Below, in pieces: positions 22,597 to 31,588 of a stretch of 64,000 nt of DNA (within the stretch, counting starts at the first letter, position 1; every line of letters begins with the position of its first letter). The notes beneath the pieces are model-generated. The model had not been told where the DNA came from. It worked only from the letters and a program-made list of their open reading frames with translations, and made no database searches. Where the stretch lies: the NCBI GenBank assembly GCA_040223615.1, contig JAVKFY010000022.1, forward strand, positions 1-64,000, read 5' to 3'. The position numbers were made by a program, and so were the translations under genes. The stretch is from JAVKFY01 sp040223615 (lineage in GTDB: Bacteria; Pseudomonadota; Alphaproteobacteria; GCA-2731375).

Positions 22597-23511
22597 ATGG
22601 CGCTCGATGCCGAGGCGTTGCTCGACCGGCGGCGCCAGCGCCGCCGGCTGGTATTCTGGCGCGTCGCGGCGGTGCTTGCCGTCGCGTTCGCGCTGGTCGC
22701 CGGCCTGGCCCGTTTCGACGGGCTGTTCGGGCTCGGCGGGCCGCACATCGCCCGGCTGTGGGTCACCGACATCATCGTCGACGACCAGCAGCGTACCGAT
22801 ACCATCGACGAGCTGACCGACAGCGACGACGTCGACGCGGTGGTGGTGCGTATCGACAGCCCCGGCGGCACGCTGTCGGGCAGCGAGGAGCTCTACCTCG
22901 CCTTGCGCCGGCTGGCCGAGCGCAAGCCGCTGGTCGCGGTGATCGGTGGCGTCGGCGCGTCCGGCGGCTACATGGCGGCGATCGCCGCGGAGCGCATCTT
23001 CGCTCGCGAGAGCACCATCACCGGCTCGATCGGCGTGATCTTGCAGACCATGGAGGTCACCGAGCTGCTGGCCAAGCTCGGGATCAAGCCGGAAGCCATC
23101 AAGTCCAGCCCGCTGAAGGCCCAACCCTCGCCATTCGAGACGATGAGCGACGCCGCCCGCGCCGCCACCGTGGCCACGGTGGCGGACAGCCACGCGCTGT
23201 TCGTGTCGATGGTCGGCGCGCGACGCGGCCTGGAGGGCGAGGCGCTGGCCGCGGTCACCGACGGGCGCGTGTTCACCGGGCGACAGGCGCTCGACGTGAA
23301 ACTGATCGACGCCATCGGCGGCGAGCGCGAAGCGGTGGCGTGGCTGGCCGAGGCGCATGACATCGACCCGGACTTGCCGGTGCGAGATGTCGACTGGCGC
23401 AAGCCTGGCGAGATGCTGTCCGAACTGGGCAGTTGGGTTTTCGGAAAACCGTATTCATTTGAAAGACTTACACTTGACGGCCTAGTGGCGCTCTGGCACC
23501 CTCGTCGGTAA
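22597..23511 (+). CDS. sppA: Signal peptide peptidase SppA (protease IV-like)
   Basis: This membrane-bound serine protease digests cleaved signal peptides. One N-terminal TM helix (about residues 19-38) anchors a periplasmic S49 domain. The nucleophile is Ser122 in GVGASGGYMAA and the general base Lys174 in SSPLKAQPS. The 52-residue spacing is that of short SppA proteins. GSIGVILQ and FTGRQALDVKLIDAIGG are further S49 landmarks. At 304 residues it is the short, single-domain form. It lies 30 bases after rpsA, as often seen in this group. Confidence 0.93.
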   Translation: MALDAEALLDRRRQRRRLVFWRVAAVLAVAFALVAGLARFDGLFGLGGPHIARLWVTDIIVDDQQRTDTIDELTDSDDVDAVVVRIDSPGGTLSGSEELYLALRRLAERKPLVAVIGGVGASGGYMAAIAAERIFARESTITGSIGVILQTMEVTELLAKLGIKPEAIKSSPLKAQPSPFETMSDAARAATVATVADSHALFVSMVGARRGLEGEALAAVTDGRVFTGRQALDVKLIDAIGGEREAVAWLAEAHDIDPDLPVRDVDWRKPGEMLSELGSWVFGKPYSFERLTLDGLVALWHPRR

Positions 23512-23671
23512 TTACGGGGGATAATCGGGGGATCGGGTCGCCGGTTCCGGGTCGGTCGCGAATAGCAGGCACGAGCTAGGCTCATTGTCGTGCGTATCTG
23601 TGTAGTGGGTTTACGTATTGCGGATCGACTCGTCGCCAGGACCTTCGGAGAGCAGCCACGCGGCGTCTACC

Positions 23672-23980
23672 ATGATCAAGTCAGAACTCATTGCCCGGCT
23701 GGCGGAAGCCAACCCACATCTCTACCAGCGTGACGTCGAACGTATCGTCACCACGATTTTCGACGAGATTACCCAGGCGCTCTGCCGCGGCGACCGTGTC
23801 GAGTTGCGCGGCTTCGGTGCCTTCTCGGTGAAGCAGCGGCCGGCGCGCACCGGACGCAACCCGCGCACCGGGGCCACTGTCCATGTCGCGGAAAAGCACG
23901 TGCCGTTCTTCAAGACCGGCAAGGAACTGCGCGAGCGGTTGAACGAGGACCCCGTCGATCAGTCCGATCCGGTTGCCTAG
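23672..23980 (+). CDS. ihfB: Integration host factor, beta subunit
   Basis: The 102-residue DNA-bending protein starts MIKSELIARLAEANPHLYQR and has the HU/IHF beta-arm signature GFGAFSVKQRPARTGRNPRT. GATVHVAEKHVPFFKTGKEL follows, ending in a short acidic tail. IHF beta normally begins right at MIKSELI, so ATG 23672 is chosen over an upstream in-frame ATG at 23618. The order rpsA-(sppA)-ihfB-lapA is conserved. Confidence 0.95.
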   Translation: MIKSELIARLAEANPHLYQRDVERIVTTIFDEITQALCRGDRVELRGFGAFSVKQRPARTGRNPRTGATVHVAEKHVPFFKTGKELRERLNEDPVDQSDPVA

Positions 23981-24034
23981 TCAGACGACCTGGGGCGTTG
24001 CCCCCCTGGGGGCCCTGAGAGAAGGAACACAGAC

Positions 24035-24367
24035 GTGCTGCGATTGCTAGCCTGGCTGATCCTGTTGCCGCTGGTGCTGGTCTTCATCGCCTTCGCCGTC
24101 GCCAACCGGCACACCACCCTGGTCTCCTTCGACCCGCTGCCCTATCAGGCCGAGCCCAGCGTCTATGCGCTGGCGCTATGCGGTATTCTCATCGGCCTGC
24201 TGGTCGGCGGCACCGGCGCCTGGATACGCGGCAGCCGCTGGCGTCGGCGGGCGCGTCAGGCCGAGCGCCGCGCCGCGCGCGCCGTGGCCGACCTGGAACA
24301 GGCCCAGGCGCAGGCCAAGCAGGCGTCGGAGGCCAGCGACCGGCCGGCGCTGCCGACGGCGGCCTGA
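24035..24367 (+). CDS. lapA: LapA-domain membrane protein (DUF1049)
   Basis: The GTG start at 24035 follows an AAGGA site. The 110-residue protein has two transmembrane helices: LLAWLILLPLVLVFIAFAVA, followed by the conserved NRHTTLVSFDP, and VYALALCGILIGLLVGGTGA. A basic coiled-coil tail (RRRARQAERRAARAVADLEQ) follows. This is the LapA architecture; in Escherichia coli LapA/LapB act in controlling LPS synthesis. No lapB is adjacent here, so the same role is inferred from family only. Confidence 0.85.
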   Translation: MLRLLAWLILLPLVLVFIAFAVANRHTTLVSFDPLPYQAEPSVYALALCGILIGLLVGGTGAWIRGSRWRRRARQAERRAARAVADLEQAQAQAKQASEASDRPALPTAA

Positions 24368-24373
24368 GGCGAG

Positions 24374-25312
24374 GTGCGCTACTTCTCCGCCGAACAGGTC
24401 GATCGGGCGCTCGACTACGACAAGCTGGTCGACCGTCTCGGCGAGATGTTCTCCGCCGGCTGCGAGGTGCCGCTGCGCCACCACCACCAGGTCGCCCGCG
24501 CCGACGGCACCGAAGGCACGTTGCTGCTGATGCCGGCGTGGCAGGCGAACGGGCCGATCGGCATCAAGGTGGTCTCGGTGTTTCCGGAGAACGCGCGGCG
24601 CGGCAAGGCCTCGGTCCTCGGCAGCTACCTGTTGTTGAACGGCGACACCGGCGAGCCGGAGGCGTTTCTCGACGGCGTGCGCCTGACCTTGCGGCGCACC
24701 GCCTGCGCCTCGGCCCTGGCGGCGCGGTACCTGGCCAAGCCGAACGCGAAGTACCTGCTCGTGGTCGGCGCCGGCGCGCTGGCGCCGCACCTGATCGGTG
24801 CGCACTGCGCGGTGCGGCCGATCGAGGAAGTGCTGATCTGGAACCACAATCCGGCGCGGGCGGAAAAGCTGGCCGGCGAACTTTCCAAGAAACTCCCGAT
24901 CCGGGTCGACTGGACGGAGGAACTGGCCAGCACCTGTGGCGATGCCGACATCATCTCCTGCGCCACGCTGGCGGTCGAGCCGGTGATCCAGGGTGCCTGG
25001 CTGCGGCCGGGGGTACATGTCGATCTTGTCGGCGCCTTCCGGCCGGACATGCGCGAGTCGGACGACGAGGTGATCAAGCGCGGCCGGCTCTACGTCGACA
25101 CGCGCCCCGGTGCGACTGCCGAGGCCGGCGACGTGGTGCAGCCGCTGGCGCGCGGCGTGATCACCGAGGCCGACATCCAGGGCGACCTGTACCAGCTCTG
25201 CCGCAACGAGGTCGCCGGGCGCAAGACAGCCGACGAGATCACCGTCTTCAAGTCGGTCGGCACCGCGCTGGAAGACCTCGCCGCCGCCCGCCTGGTGGCC
25301 GAAGCGGGCTGA
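24374..25312 (+). CDS. Ornithine cyclodeaminase / mu-crystallin family protein
   Basis: The 312-residue protein starts at a GTG with GCGAGG just upstream and lies 6 bases after lapA. It shows the family's catalytic-domain elements (YFSAEQVDRALDYDKLVDRL, PLRHHHQVA, TLLLMPAW, IGIKVVSVFPENA) and a Rossmann NAD(P) site (LLVVGAGALAPHLIGAHCAV). The family includes ornithine cyclodeaminases, alanine dehydrogenases and ketimine reductases. Which substrate applies cannot be told from sequence alone. The downstream SCATLAVEPVIQGAWLRPGV block is typical. Confidence 0.85.
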   Translation: MRYFSAEQVDRALDYDKLVDRLGEMFSAGCEVPLRHHHQVARADGTEGTLLLMPAWQANGPIGIKVVSVFPENARRGKASVLGSYLLLNGDTGEPEAFLDGVRLTLRRTACASALAARYLAKPNAKYLLVVGAGALAPHLIGAHCAVRPIEEVLIWNHNPARAEKLAGELSKKLPIRVDWTEELASTCGDADIISCATLAVEPVIQGAWLRPGVHVDLVGAFRPDMRESDDEVIKRGRLYVDTRPGATAEAGDVVQPLARGVITEADIQGDLYQLCRNEVAGRKTADEITVFKSVGTALEDLAAARLVAEAG

Positions 25313-25318
25313 CGCGCG

Positions 25319-25750
25319 GTGGGCGCGGGGCCGCTCCTCGTCATTTTCCTGTTTCTGCCGTTCGGCTACTTCCTGATGCCGTTTCGGCCGGAGATGCTGC
25401 CCTGGCCGGGGCTGATGACGGTGGCCGGCACCGCGGCGCTGGCGATCGCCGTGGCGGTCGGCTTCAGGCACGGTCACCGGCGGCTGTTCTGGTTCGGCCT
25501 TTCCGTCGGCCTCAGCCTGGCGCTCATGGGTGCCGTCCTGCTGGCACCGCGCTCGCCGGCCGGGTCGCCGGAAGGGGCGGTCGCCGTCGGCTTCATGGCC
25601 GCGCAGGTGTTGCTGCTGGGGTTTCTCGTCGTCTGGCTGCGCGGCCTGCGCGGACCGGCGATGCTGGTGGCCTTCTTCTGCCTGACCTACGCTGCCTATG
25701 CGCTCGTCGGCGCCGGCTCGCTGCTGCTGATGATGCGCGGCGGGATATAG
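25319..25750 (+). CDS. Hypothetical integral membrane protein
   Basis: GTG at 25319 opens a 143-residue, very hydrophobic protein with about five transmembrane helices (LLVIFLFLPFGYFLM; AGTAALAIAVAVGF; LFWFGLSVGLSLALMGAVLL; AVAVGFMAAQVLLLGFLVVW; AMLVAFFCLTYAAYALVGAG). There are no conserved polar motifs that I recognise. It lies 6 bases after the cyclodeaminase homologue on the same strand, so it is probably cotranscribed. Confidence 0.65.
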   Translation: MGAGPLLVIFLFLPFGYFLMPFRPEMLPWPGLMTVAGTAALAIAVAVGFRHGHRRLFWFGLSVGLSLALMGAVLLAPRSPAGSPEGAVAVGFMAAQVLLLGFLVVWLRGLRGPAMLVAFFCLTYAAYALVGAGSLLLMMRGGI

Positions 25751-25798
25751 TCGACGCAGGCTTCACGCCGAGCGCGCCAAGTCTGCTATAAGCGCGCC

Positions 25799-26503
25799 AT
25801 GCAGCCGAAGAATCCGATTTTCGTCGCCGTGGACACGCCCGACGTAGGCCGCGCCCGCGCGCTCGCCGAGGCCGTCGCGGGCCATGTCGGCGGCATCAAG
25901 CTGGGCATGGAATTCTGCACTGCGAACGGGCCGCAGGGGGCGTTGCAGGTCCTGGAAGGCCTCGACCTGCCGCTGTTCCTGGACCTGAAGTTCCACGACA
26001 TCCCGAACACGGTGGCCGGCGCGATCCGCGCCGCCGTCGCGACCTTGAAGCCGTTCCTGGTCAACGTGCACGCCACCGGCGGAACGGCGATGCTGAAGGC
26101 GGCGGCCGAGGCCGGCAATGGGTCGAACGTCATTGCCGTCACCGTGCTCACCAGCCTGTCCGCCGACGACCTCGGCCAGGTCGGGATCATGGGGCCGGTC
26201 GAGCGCCGTGCCGTGGCGCTGGCCGAACTGGCGCAGGCACAGGGCTGCGCCGGCGTGGTCTGCGCCGCCAGCGAGATCGGGAGCATCAAGGCCGCCTGCG
26301 GGTCGAACTTCCTGACCGTGGTGCCGGGAATCCGGCCGGCGGGCGCCGACGCCGGCGACCAGAAGCGGGTGATGACGCCGCGCGCCGCGCTCGACCTCGG
26401 CGCCGACTACCTGGTCATCGGCCGGCCGATCACCGGCGCCGACGACCCAGCCGCCGCGGCGAAGGCGATTTCACAATCCCTGGCCGCCGAGTGCCGTGGC
26501 TGA
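25799..26503 (+). CDS. pyrF: Orotidine 5'-phosphate decarboxylase
   Basis: This enzyme decarboxylates OMP to UMP, the last step of de novo pyrimidine synthesis. The 234-residue TIM barrel has the substrate-binding IFVAVDTPD, GIKLGMEF with Lys34, and the catalytic signature LDLKFHDIPNT, in which Lys64 and Asp67 belong to the charged tetrad. VVPGIRP and YLVIGRPITGADDP bind phosphate. The end overlaps trpF by eight bases. Confidence 0.96.
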   Translation: MQPKNPIFVAVDTPDVGRARALAEAVAGHVGGIKLGMEFCTANGPQGALQVLEGLDLPLFLDLKFHDIPNTVAGAIRAAVATLKPFLVNVHATGGTAMLKAAAEAGNGSNVIAVTVLTSLSADDLGQVGIMGPVERRAVALAELAQAQGCAGVVCAASEIGSIKAACGSNFLTVVPGIRPAGADAGDQKRVMTPRAALDLGADYLVIGRPITGADDPAAAAKAISQSLAAECRG

Positions 26504-27146
26504 CATCAAGGTCAAGATCTGCGGCCTGAACGAGGCCGAGACGATGCGGGCGGCGGTCGACGCCGGCGCCGACATGGTCGGCCTGATGTTCTATCCGCCG
26601 AGCCCGCGCGCGGTGACCCCGGCGCGGGCCGCCGAGCTGGCCAGGCTGGTGCCGGCGGGGGTGCGCAAGGTCGGCGTGTTCGTCGATCCGGGCGACGAGC
26701 AGCTCGACGAGACGATGGGCGCGGTGGACCTCGACCTGCTGCAACTGCATGGGTCGGAACCGCCGGCGCGGGTGGCGGAGATCAGGCAGCGCTACCGACG
26801 CGCCATCATCAAGGCGGTGAAGGTCGGCGACGACGAGGATCTGAAGCTCGCCGACGACTACGCGCCGTTATGCGAATACCTGCTGTTCGACGCCAAGCCG
26901 CCGTCGGATATGACCGACGCGCTGCCCGGCGGCAACGGACTGCCATTCGACTGGACGCTGCTGGCCGGGCGCGGCTGGGCCTGCGGCTGGATGCTGTCGG
27001 GCGGCCTCATTCCGGCGAACGTGGCGCGTGCGGTGCAGATTTCCGGCGCGCCGGCGGTCGACGTCTCGTCGGGTGTGGAATTCCGGCCCGGCGCCAAGAA
27101 CCCGGCGGCGATCAAAGCATTCCTTGACGCGGTTAGGCGCCTCTGA
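26496..27146 (+). CDS. trpF: Phosphoribosylanthranilate isomerase
   Basis: The GTG start (GTGGCTGACATC) overlaps pyrF. The 216-residue barrel starts ADIKVKICGLNEAETMRAAV with the catalytic cysteine in KICGL. It continues with MFYPPSPRAVTP, VGVFVD, LDLLQLHGSE and the catalytic Asp region YLLFDAKPP, and ends with LSGGLIPANVARAVQ and VDVSSGVE. It catalyses the third step from chorismate to tryptophan. It heads a trpF-trpB-trpA order. Confidence 0.96.
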   Translation: MADIKVKICGLNEAETMRAAVDAGADMVGLMFYPPSPRAVTPARAAELARLVPAGVRKVGVFVDPGDEQLDETMGAVDLDLLQLHGSEPPARVAEIRQRYRRAIIKAVKVGDDEDLKLADDYAPLCEYLLFDAKPPSDMTDALPGGNGLPFDWTLLAGRGWACGWMLSGGLIPANVARAVQISGAPAVDVSSGVEFRPGAKNPAAIKAFLDAVRRL

Positions 27147-27159
27147 GAGAACCCGGACC

Positions 27160-28374
27160 ATGACGGAACAGCGTAATTCCTTCCGCGCCGGACCCGACGA
27201 GCGCGGCCATTTCGGCAAGTTCGGCGGCCGATTCGTCGCCGAAACCCTGATGCCGAACATCCTTGAGCTGGAGGCCGCCTATCGCGCCGCCAAGGCCGAC
27301 CAGAGCTTCCGCGACGAGCTCGACTACTACCTGAAGCACTATGTCGGTCGGCCCAGTCCGCTGTTCTACGCGGAGCGGCTGACCGAGCATTTCGGCGGCG
27401 CCAAGATCTACTTCAAGCGCGAGGAGCTGAACCACACCGGCGCGCACAAGATCAACAACACCATGGGCCAGATTCTGCTGGCGCGGCGCATGGGCAAGAC
27501 CCGGATCATCGCCGAGACCGGCGCTGGCCAGCACGGCGTGGCGACCGCCACCGTGGCGGCGCTGTTCGGGCTGCCGTGCATCGTCTACATGGGCGAGGTT
27601 GACATCGCGCGGCAGCAGCCGAACGTGTTCCGCATGAAGCTGCTCGGCGCCGAAGTGCGTTCGGTGACCTCGGGCTCGAAGACGCTCAAGGACGCGATGA
27701 ACGAGGCGTTGCGCGACTGGGTCACCAACGTCGAGGACACCTTCTACATCATCGGCACGGTCGCCGGCCCGCACCCCTATCCGGAGCTGGTGCGCGACTT
27801 CCAGTGCGTGATCGGCGACGAGGTGCGCGAGCAACTGCACGAGGCGGAAGGCCGGCTGCCGGACAGCCTGGTCGCCTGCATCGGCGGCGGTTCGAACGCG
27901 ATGGGCCTGTTCCACCCGTTCCTGGACGATGCCTCGGTGGCGATCTACGGCGTCGAGGCGGCCGGGCACGGCATCGAGACCGGCGAGCATGCGGCGTCGA
28001 TCAGCGCCGGCCGGCCCGGCGTGCTGCACGGCAACCGCACCTACCTGCTGCAGGACGACGATGGCCAGATTATCGAGGCGCATTCGATCTCCGCTGGCCT
28101 GGACTATCCCGGCATCGGGCCCGAGCACGCCTGGCTGAACGACACCGGTCGGGTCAAGTACGTGTCCGCCACCGACCACGAAGCGCTGGACGCGTTCCAG
28201 CTCTGCAGCAAGCTCGAAGGCATCATCCCGGCGCTGGAGCCGGCGCACGCGCTGGGCTACGTCGCCAAGCTGGCGCCGACCTTGCCGAAGGACCACCTGA
28301 TGGTGGTCAACCTGTGCGGGCGCGGCGACAAGGACATCTTCACCGTGGCCGAAGCGCTGGGTGTGAAGATATGA
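27160..28374 (+). CDS. trpB: Tryptophan synthase beta chain
   Basis: The 404-residue PLP enzyme condenses indole and serine. The PLP lysine is Lys97 in ELNHTGAHKINN. Other family landmarks are FGGRFVAETL, AETGAGQHGVATAT, the phosphate-binding CIGGGSNAMGLFHPF and SAGLDYPGIGPEHAWL. The ATG at 27160 follows GAGAACCC and begins MTEQRNSFRAGPDERGHFGK, the normal TrpB start; the open frame upstream overlaps trpF and is not used. Confidence 0.97.
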   Translation: MTEQRNSFRAGPDERGHFGKFGGRFVAETLMPNILELEAAYRAAKADQSFRDELDYYLKHYVGRPSPLFYAERLTEHFGGAKIYFKREELNHTGAHKINNTMGQILLARRMGKTRIIAETGAGQHGVATATVAALFGLPCIVYMGEVDIARQQPNVFRMKLLGAEVRSVTSGSKTLKDAMNEALRDWVTNVEDTFYIIGTVAGPHPYPELVRDFQCVIGDEVREQLHEAEGRLPDSLVACIGGGSNAMGLFHPFLDDASVAIYGVEAAGHGIETGEHAASISAGRPGVLHGNRTYLLQDDDGQIIEAHSISAGLDYPGIGPEHAWLNDTGRVKYVSATDHEALDAFQLCSKLEGIIPALEPAHALGYVAKLAPTLPKDHLMVVNLCGRGDKDIFTVAEALGVKI

Positions 28375-28444
28375 GCGCGCAACAGCACGCTCGTACATAT
28401 GGGCAGACCCTCGACGCCGTGCGTCGAGCCGGTCGGGCACGGCC

Positions 28445-29251
28445 ATGACCGACCGGATGGACCGCCGCTTCGCCAAATTGCGCGAGGAGGGCCGCGCGGG
28501 CCTGGTTGCCTTCGTCACCGCCGGCGACCCGAATCCGGAGATGGCGACGAAGATCCTGGCCGGGCTGCCGGCGGCCGGGGCCGACGTGATCGAGCTCGGC
28601 ATGCCGTTCACCGACCCGATGGCCGACGGCCCGTCGGTCCAGGTCGCCAGTCTGCGGGCGCTCGCCGCCGGCATGACGCTGAAGAAGACGCTGGCGATGG
28701 TGGCGGCATTTCGCGAGCAGGACGACGACACGCCGATCGTGCTGATGGGCTACTTCAACCCGATCCACAATCACGGCGTCGAGACCTTCGTCGCCGATGC
28801 GCTGGCGGCCGGGGTCGACGGGCTGATCATCGTCGACCTGCCGCCGGAAGAGGACGACGAGTTGTGCCTGCCGGCGTTGAAGGCCGGGCTCAACTTCATT
28901 CGTCTGGCAACGCCGACGACGTCGGACGAGCGCCTGCCGGCGGTGCTCTCCAACACGTCGGGCTTCGTCTACTACGTCTCCTACACCGGCATCACCGGCG
29001 CGCGGGAGGTCGATACCGATGCCATCAGCGTCGCCGTCGGCCGACTGAAGAAACATACCGACCTGCCGATCGGCGTCGGCTTCGGCATCCGAACGGCCGA
29101 ACAGGCCGTTGCCGTCGCCAGGATCGCGGACGCGGTGGTGATCGGCTCGGCCTTCGTCGATCAGGTGCGCGACAACCCGGAGACCGCCGACGCCGCGCTG
29201 TTCGACCTGGTCGGGAAGATCGCCGACGCGGTCAGGGGCGCGCGGGCATGA
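28445..29251 (+). CDS. trpA: Tryptophan synthase alpha chain
   Basis: The 268-residue barrel cleaves indole-3-glycerol phosphate and passes indole to TrpB. Catalytic Glu50 lies in VIELGMPFTDP and Asp61 in MADGPSVQ. The phosphate site is VGFGIRTAEQA and IGSAFVDQV. The gap to trpB is 70 bases. Its TGA overlaps the accD ATG (ATGA), the trpA-accD coupling common in alphaproteobacteria. Confidence 0.96.
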   Translation: MTDRMDRRFAKLREEGRAGLVAFVTAGDPNPEMATKILAGLPAAGADVIELGMPFTDPMADGPSVQVASLRALAAGMTLKKTLAMVAAFREQDDDTPIVLMGYFNPIHNHGVETFVADALAAGVDGLIIVDLPPEEDDELCLPALKAGLNFIRLATPTTSDERLPAVLSNTSGFVYYVSYTGITGAREVDTDAISVAVGRLKKHTDLPIGVGFGIRTAEQAVAVARIADAVVIGSAFVDQVRDNPETADAALFDLVGKIADAVRGARA

Positions 29252-30204
29252 ACTGGCTGACCAATTTCGTCCGGCCGAAAATCCGGGCGCTGGTCGGCAA
29301 GCGCGACACGCCGGACAACCTGTGGCTGAAATGCCCGGCCTGCGGCCAGATGGTGCACCACAAGGCGATGAAGGAAGCGCAGCAGGTCTGTCCGAGCTGC
29401 GACCACCATATGCGGATGGGACCGAAAGACCGGTTCGCCATGCTGTTCGACGACGGCGACTACACGCTGATCGAACTGCCCAAGGTCGCCGCCGACCCGC
29501 TGAAGTTCCGCGACTCCAAGCGCTATGCCGACCGGCTGAAGGAAAACCGCGCCAAGACCGGTCAGGATGACGCCATGCTGGTCGGGCACGGCCAGCTCGA
29601 CGGCTTGCCTCTGGTCGCCGCGGCGGCGAACTTCAACTTCATGGGCGGCTTGATGGGCATGGGCGTCGGCGAGGCGGTGATCGCCGCGGCGCAGCTCGCG
29701 CTGTTGCAGCAGGCGCCGCTGGTCGTGTTCTCCGCCGCCGGCGGCGCGCGGATGCAGGAAGGCACGCTGTCGCTGATGCAGATGCCGCGCACCACGGTGG
29801 CGATCCAGATGGTGCGCGAGAAGGGGCTGCCCTTTATCTCGGTGCTGACCGACCCGACCACCGGCGGCGTCACCGCGTCCTACGCCATGCTGGGCGACAT
29901 CAACGTCGCCGAGCCGAACGCGCTGATCGGCTTCGCCGGACGGCGCGTCATCGAGGGCACCATCCGCGAGCAGCTGCCCGAGGGGTTCCAGCGCGCCGAG
30001 TATCTGCTGGAACACGGCATGCTCGACATGGTGGTACACCGCCATCGCCTGCGCGCGACGCTGTCGCGGGTGCTGCACATGCTGTGCCGGCCCGGCCCCG
30101 AAGCCGAGGTGGTGAAGCTGGCGCAGGAAGACCTGGAGATTCCCGAGCCCGCCGCGCCGACGAAGACCGCCGAGGCCGAGAGTGAGCCCGGCACCGGCGC
30201 CTGA
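29248..30204 (+). CDS. accD: Acetyl-CoA carboxylase carboxyltransferase, beta subunit
   Basis: The 318-residue subunit transfers carboxyl from biotin to acetyl-CoA in fatty-acid synthesis, with AccA. The N-terminal zinc ribbon is CPACGQMVHH...CPSCDHHMRM (about residues 32-54). The crotonase-fold core has GGLMGMGVGEAV, SAAGGARMQEGTLSLMQM and DPTTGGVTASYAMLGD, with the C-terminal FAGRRVIEGTIREQLPEGFQ. A Glu/Ala-rich tail follows. It overlaps folC by 23 bases. Confidence 0.97.
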   Translation: MNWLTNFVRPKIRALVGKRDTPDNLWLKCPACGQMVHHKAMKEAQQVCPSCDHHMRMGPKDRFAMLFDDGDYTLIELPKVAADPLKFRDSKRYADRLKENRAKTGQDDAMLVGHGQLDGLPLVAAAANFNFMGGLMGMGVGEAVIAAAQLALLQQAPLVVFSAAGGARMQEGTLSLMQMPRTTVAIQMVREKGLPFISVLTDPTTGGVTASYAMLGDINVAEPNALIGFAGRRVIEGTIREQLPEGFQRAEYLLEHGMLDMVVHRHRLRATLSRVLHMLCRPGPEAEVVKLAQEDLEIPEPAAPTKTAEAESEPGTGA

Positions 30205-31501
30205 GACCCAGGCCGCCGCCAACGACCGCACGCTGGCGCGGTTGCAGACGCTGCACCCGCGTTCGATGGACCTGTCGCTCGACCGGTTGAACCCGCTGCT
30301 GGCGGCGCTGGGCGACCCGCACAAGCACCTGCCGCCGGTGGTTCACGTCGCCGGCACCAACGGCAAGGGCTCGACCGTCGCGTACATGCGCGCGGCGCTG
30401 GAAGCGGCCGGCTACCGCGTTCACGTCTATATCTCGCCGCACCTGGTGCGGTTCAACGAGCGCATCCGGCTGGCCGGCAAGCTGATCGACGACGCCTATC
30501 TGGGCGAGGTGCTGGACGTCGCGGAGCGCACCAACGACGGCCAGCCGATCACCCAGTTCGAGATCACCACCGCCGCCGCGCTGATCGCGTTCCGCGACGT
30601 GCCGGCCGATATCCTGCTGCTGGAGACCGGGCTGGGCGGGCGTTACGACACCACCAACGTGGTCGAGGCGCCGATGGTGGCCGCGATCACCACGGTGTCG
30701 ATGGACCACCAGCAGTTTCTCGGCGACGACCTGGCGACCATCGCCTGGTCCAAGGCCGGCATCCTGAAGCCGAAAGCGGTCGGCGTGATCGGGCCGCAGC
30801 ACCCCGACGCCGACGCGGTGATCGAAAAGGAAGCGATCGAGGTCGGCGCGCGGCTGTTCAAGTGCGGCCGCGATTGGCATTGCGAGCCGGCCGACGACGG
30901 ATTCGTCTATCGCTCCGACGCCGGCGAATGGCGGTTGCCGCCGCCGGCGTTGCCGGGCATGCACCAGATGGAGAACGCCGCGCTCGCCGTCGCCTGCCTG
31001 GAGCACTGCACCGGCTTCAGCCTGAGTCGGGAGCAGGTGGCGCTGGGCTTGCGCACGGCGAGCTGGCCGGCGCGGCTGCAGCGCTTGACGCGCGGGCCGC
31101 TGGTCGGGCTGTTGCCGGCGGGCTCCGAACTGTGGCTCGATGGCGGCCACAATCCCGGCGCCGGCGCGGTCATCGCCGCGACGCTGGCGGCGTGGCAGGC
31201 GGAACGGCCGCTGCCGCTGGCGCTGGTTTTCTGCATGATGGCGAACAAGGACTCCGCCGGCTTCCTGGCGCCGTTCAAGGCGCTTGAACCGGTGGTCCAC
31301 GGGGTGCCGATGCCGGGCGACCACGACGCGCTGACGGCCGACGCGGCGGCCACGGCGGCGCGCGATGCCGGACTGCCGGCCCATGTCGCGAGCGACGTCG
31401 CCACGGCGTGCCGCGCCGTCGCCGCGACCGGCCAGCCGCACCGCGTGCTGATCTGCGGCTCGCTCTATCTGGCCGGCGAGGTGCTGGCGGAGACCGGGTA
31501 G
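30182..31501 (+). CDS. folC: Folylpolyglutamate synthase / dihydrofolate synthase
   Basis: The GTG at 30182 lies inside the accD end. The 439-residue Mur-ligase-type enzyme adds glutamate to folates. The P-loop is VAGTNGKGSTVAYMRAAL; SPHLVRFNERIRL, ETGLGGRYDTTN and SMDHQQFLGDDLATIAWSKA are family signatures; the C-terminal domain has LDGGHNPGAGAV. accD-folC adjacency is conserved in proteobacteria. Confidence 0.96.
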   Translation: MSPAPAPETQAAANDRTLARLQTLHPRSMDLSLDRLNPLLAALGDPHKHLPPVVHVAGTNGKGSTVAYMRAALEAAGYRVHVYISPHLVRFNERIRLAGKLIDDAYLGEVLDVAERTNDGQPITQFEITTAAALIAFRDVPADILLLETGLGGRYDTTNVVEAPMVAAITTVSMDHQQFLGDDLATIAWSKAGILKPKAVGVIGPQHPDADAVIEKEAIEVGARLFKCGRDWHCEPADDGFVYRSDAGEWRLPPPALPGMHQMENAALAVACLEHCTGFSLSREQVALGLRTASWPARLQRLTRGPLVGLLPAGSELWLDGGHNPGAGAVIAATLAAWQAERPLPLALVFCMMANKDSAGFLAPFKALEPVVHGVPMPGDHDALTADAAATAARDAGLPAHVASDVATACRAVAATGQPHRVLICGSLYLAGEVLAETG

Positions 31502-31504
31502 GAG

Positions 31505-31574
31505 ATAGCCGGGTCAAGCCCGGCTATGACGATCTTCAAATAAGTGACGTCATGCCCGGACTCGACCCGGGCAT
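31505..31574. repeat. Two palindromes between convergent folC and trxA
   Basis: The first is ATAGCCGGG-TCAAG-CCCGGCTAT (31505-31527), perfect 9-bp arms. The second is ATGCCCGGA-CTCGA-CCCGGGCAT (31552-31574), one arm mismatch. Both fit a dispersed repeat whose perfect copy, ATGCCCGGG-CTTGA-CCCGGGCAT, lies at 54657-54679 and is the transposon target there. Between convergent genes they could serve as bidirectional terminators. Confidence 0.7.
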
Positions 31575-31588
31575 CTCTGGCTATCGCC

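Noticed and set aside
20542..23358. Very long open frame (938 codons) antisense to rpsA and sppA
   Set aside because: High-GC codon bias of the sense genes keeps the antisense frame open. The translation is His/Asp/Arg-rich without domain motifs and the sense genes are certain.
31505..31574. A small RNA gene between folC and trxA
   Set aside because: The signal is fully explained by two dispersed palindromes; no promoter or other structure is seen.
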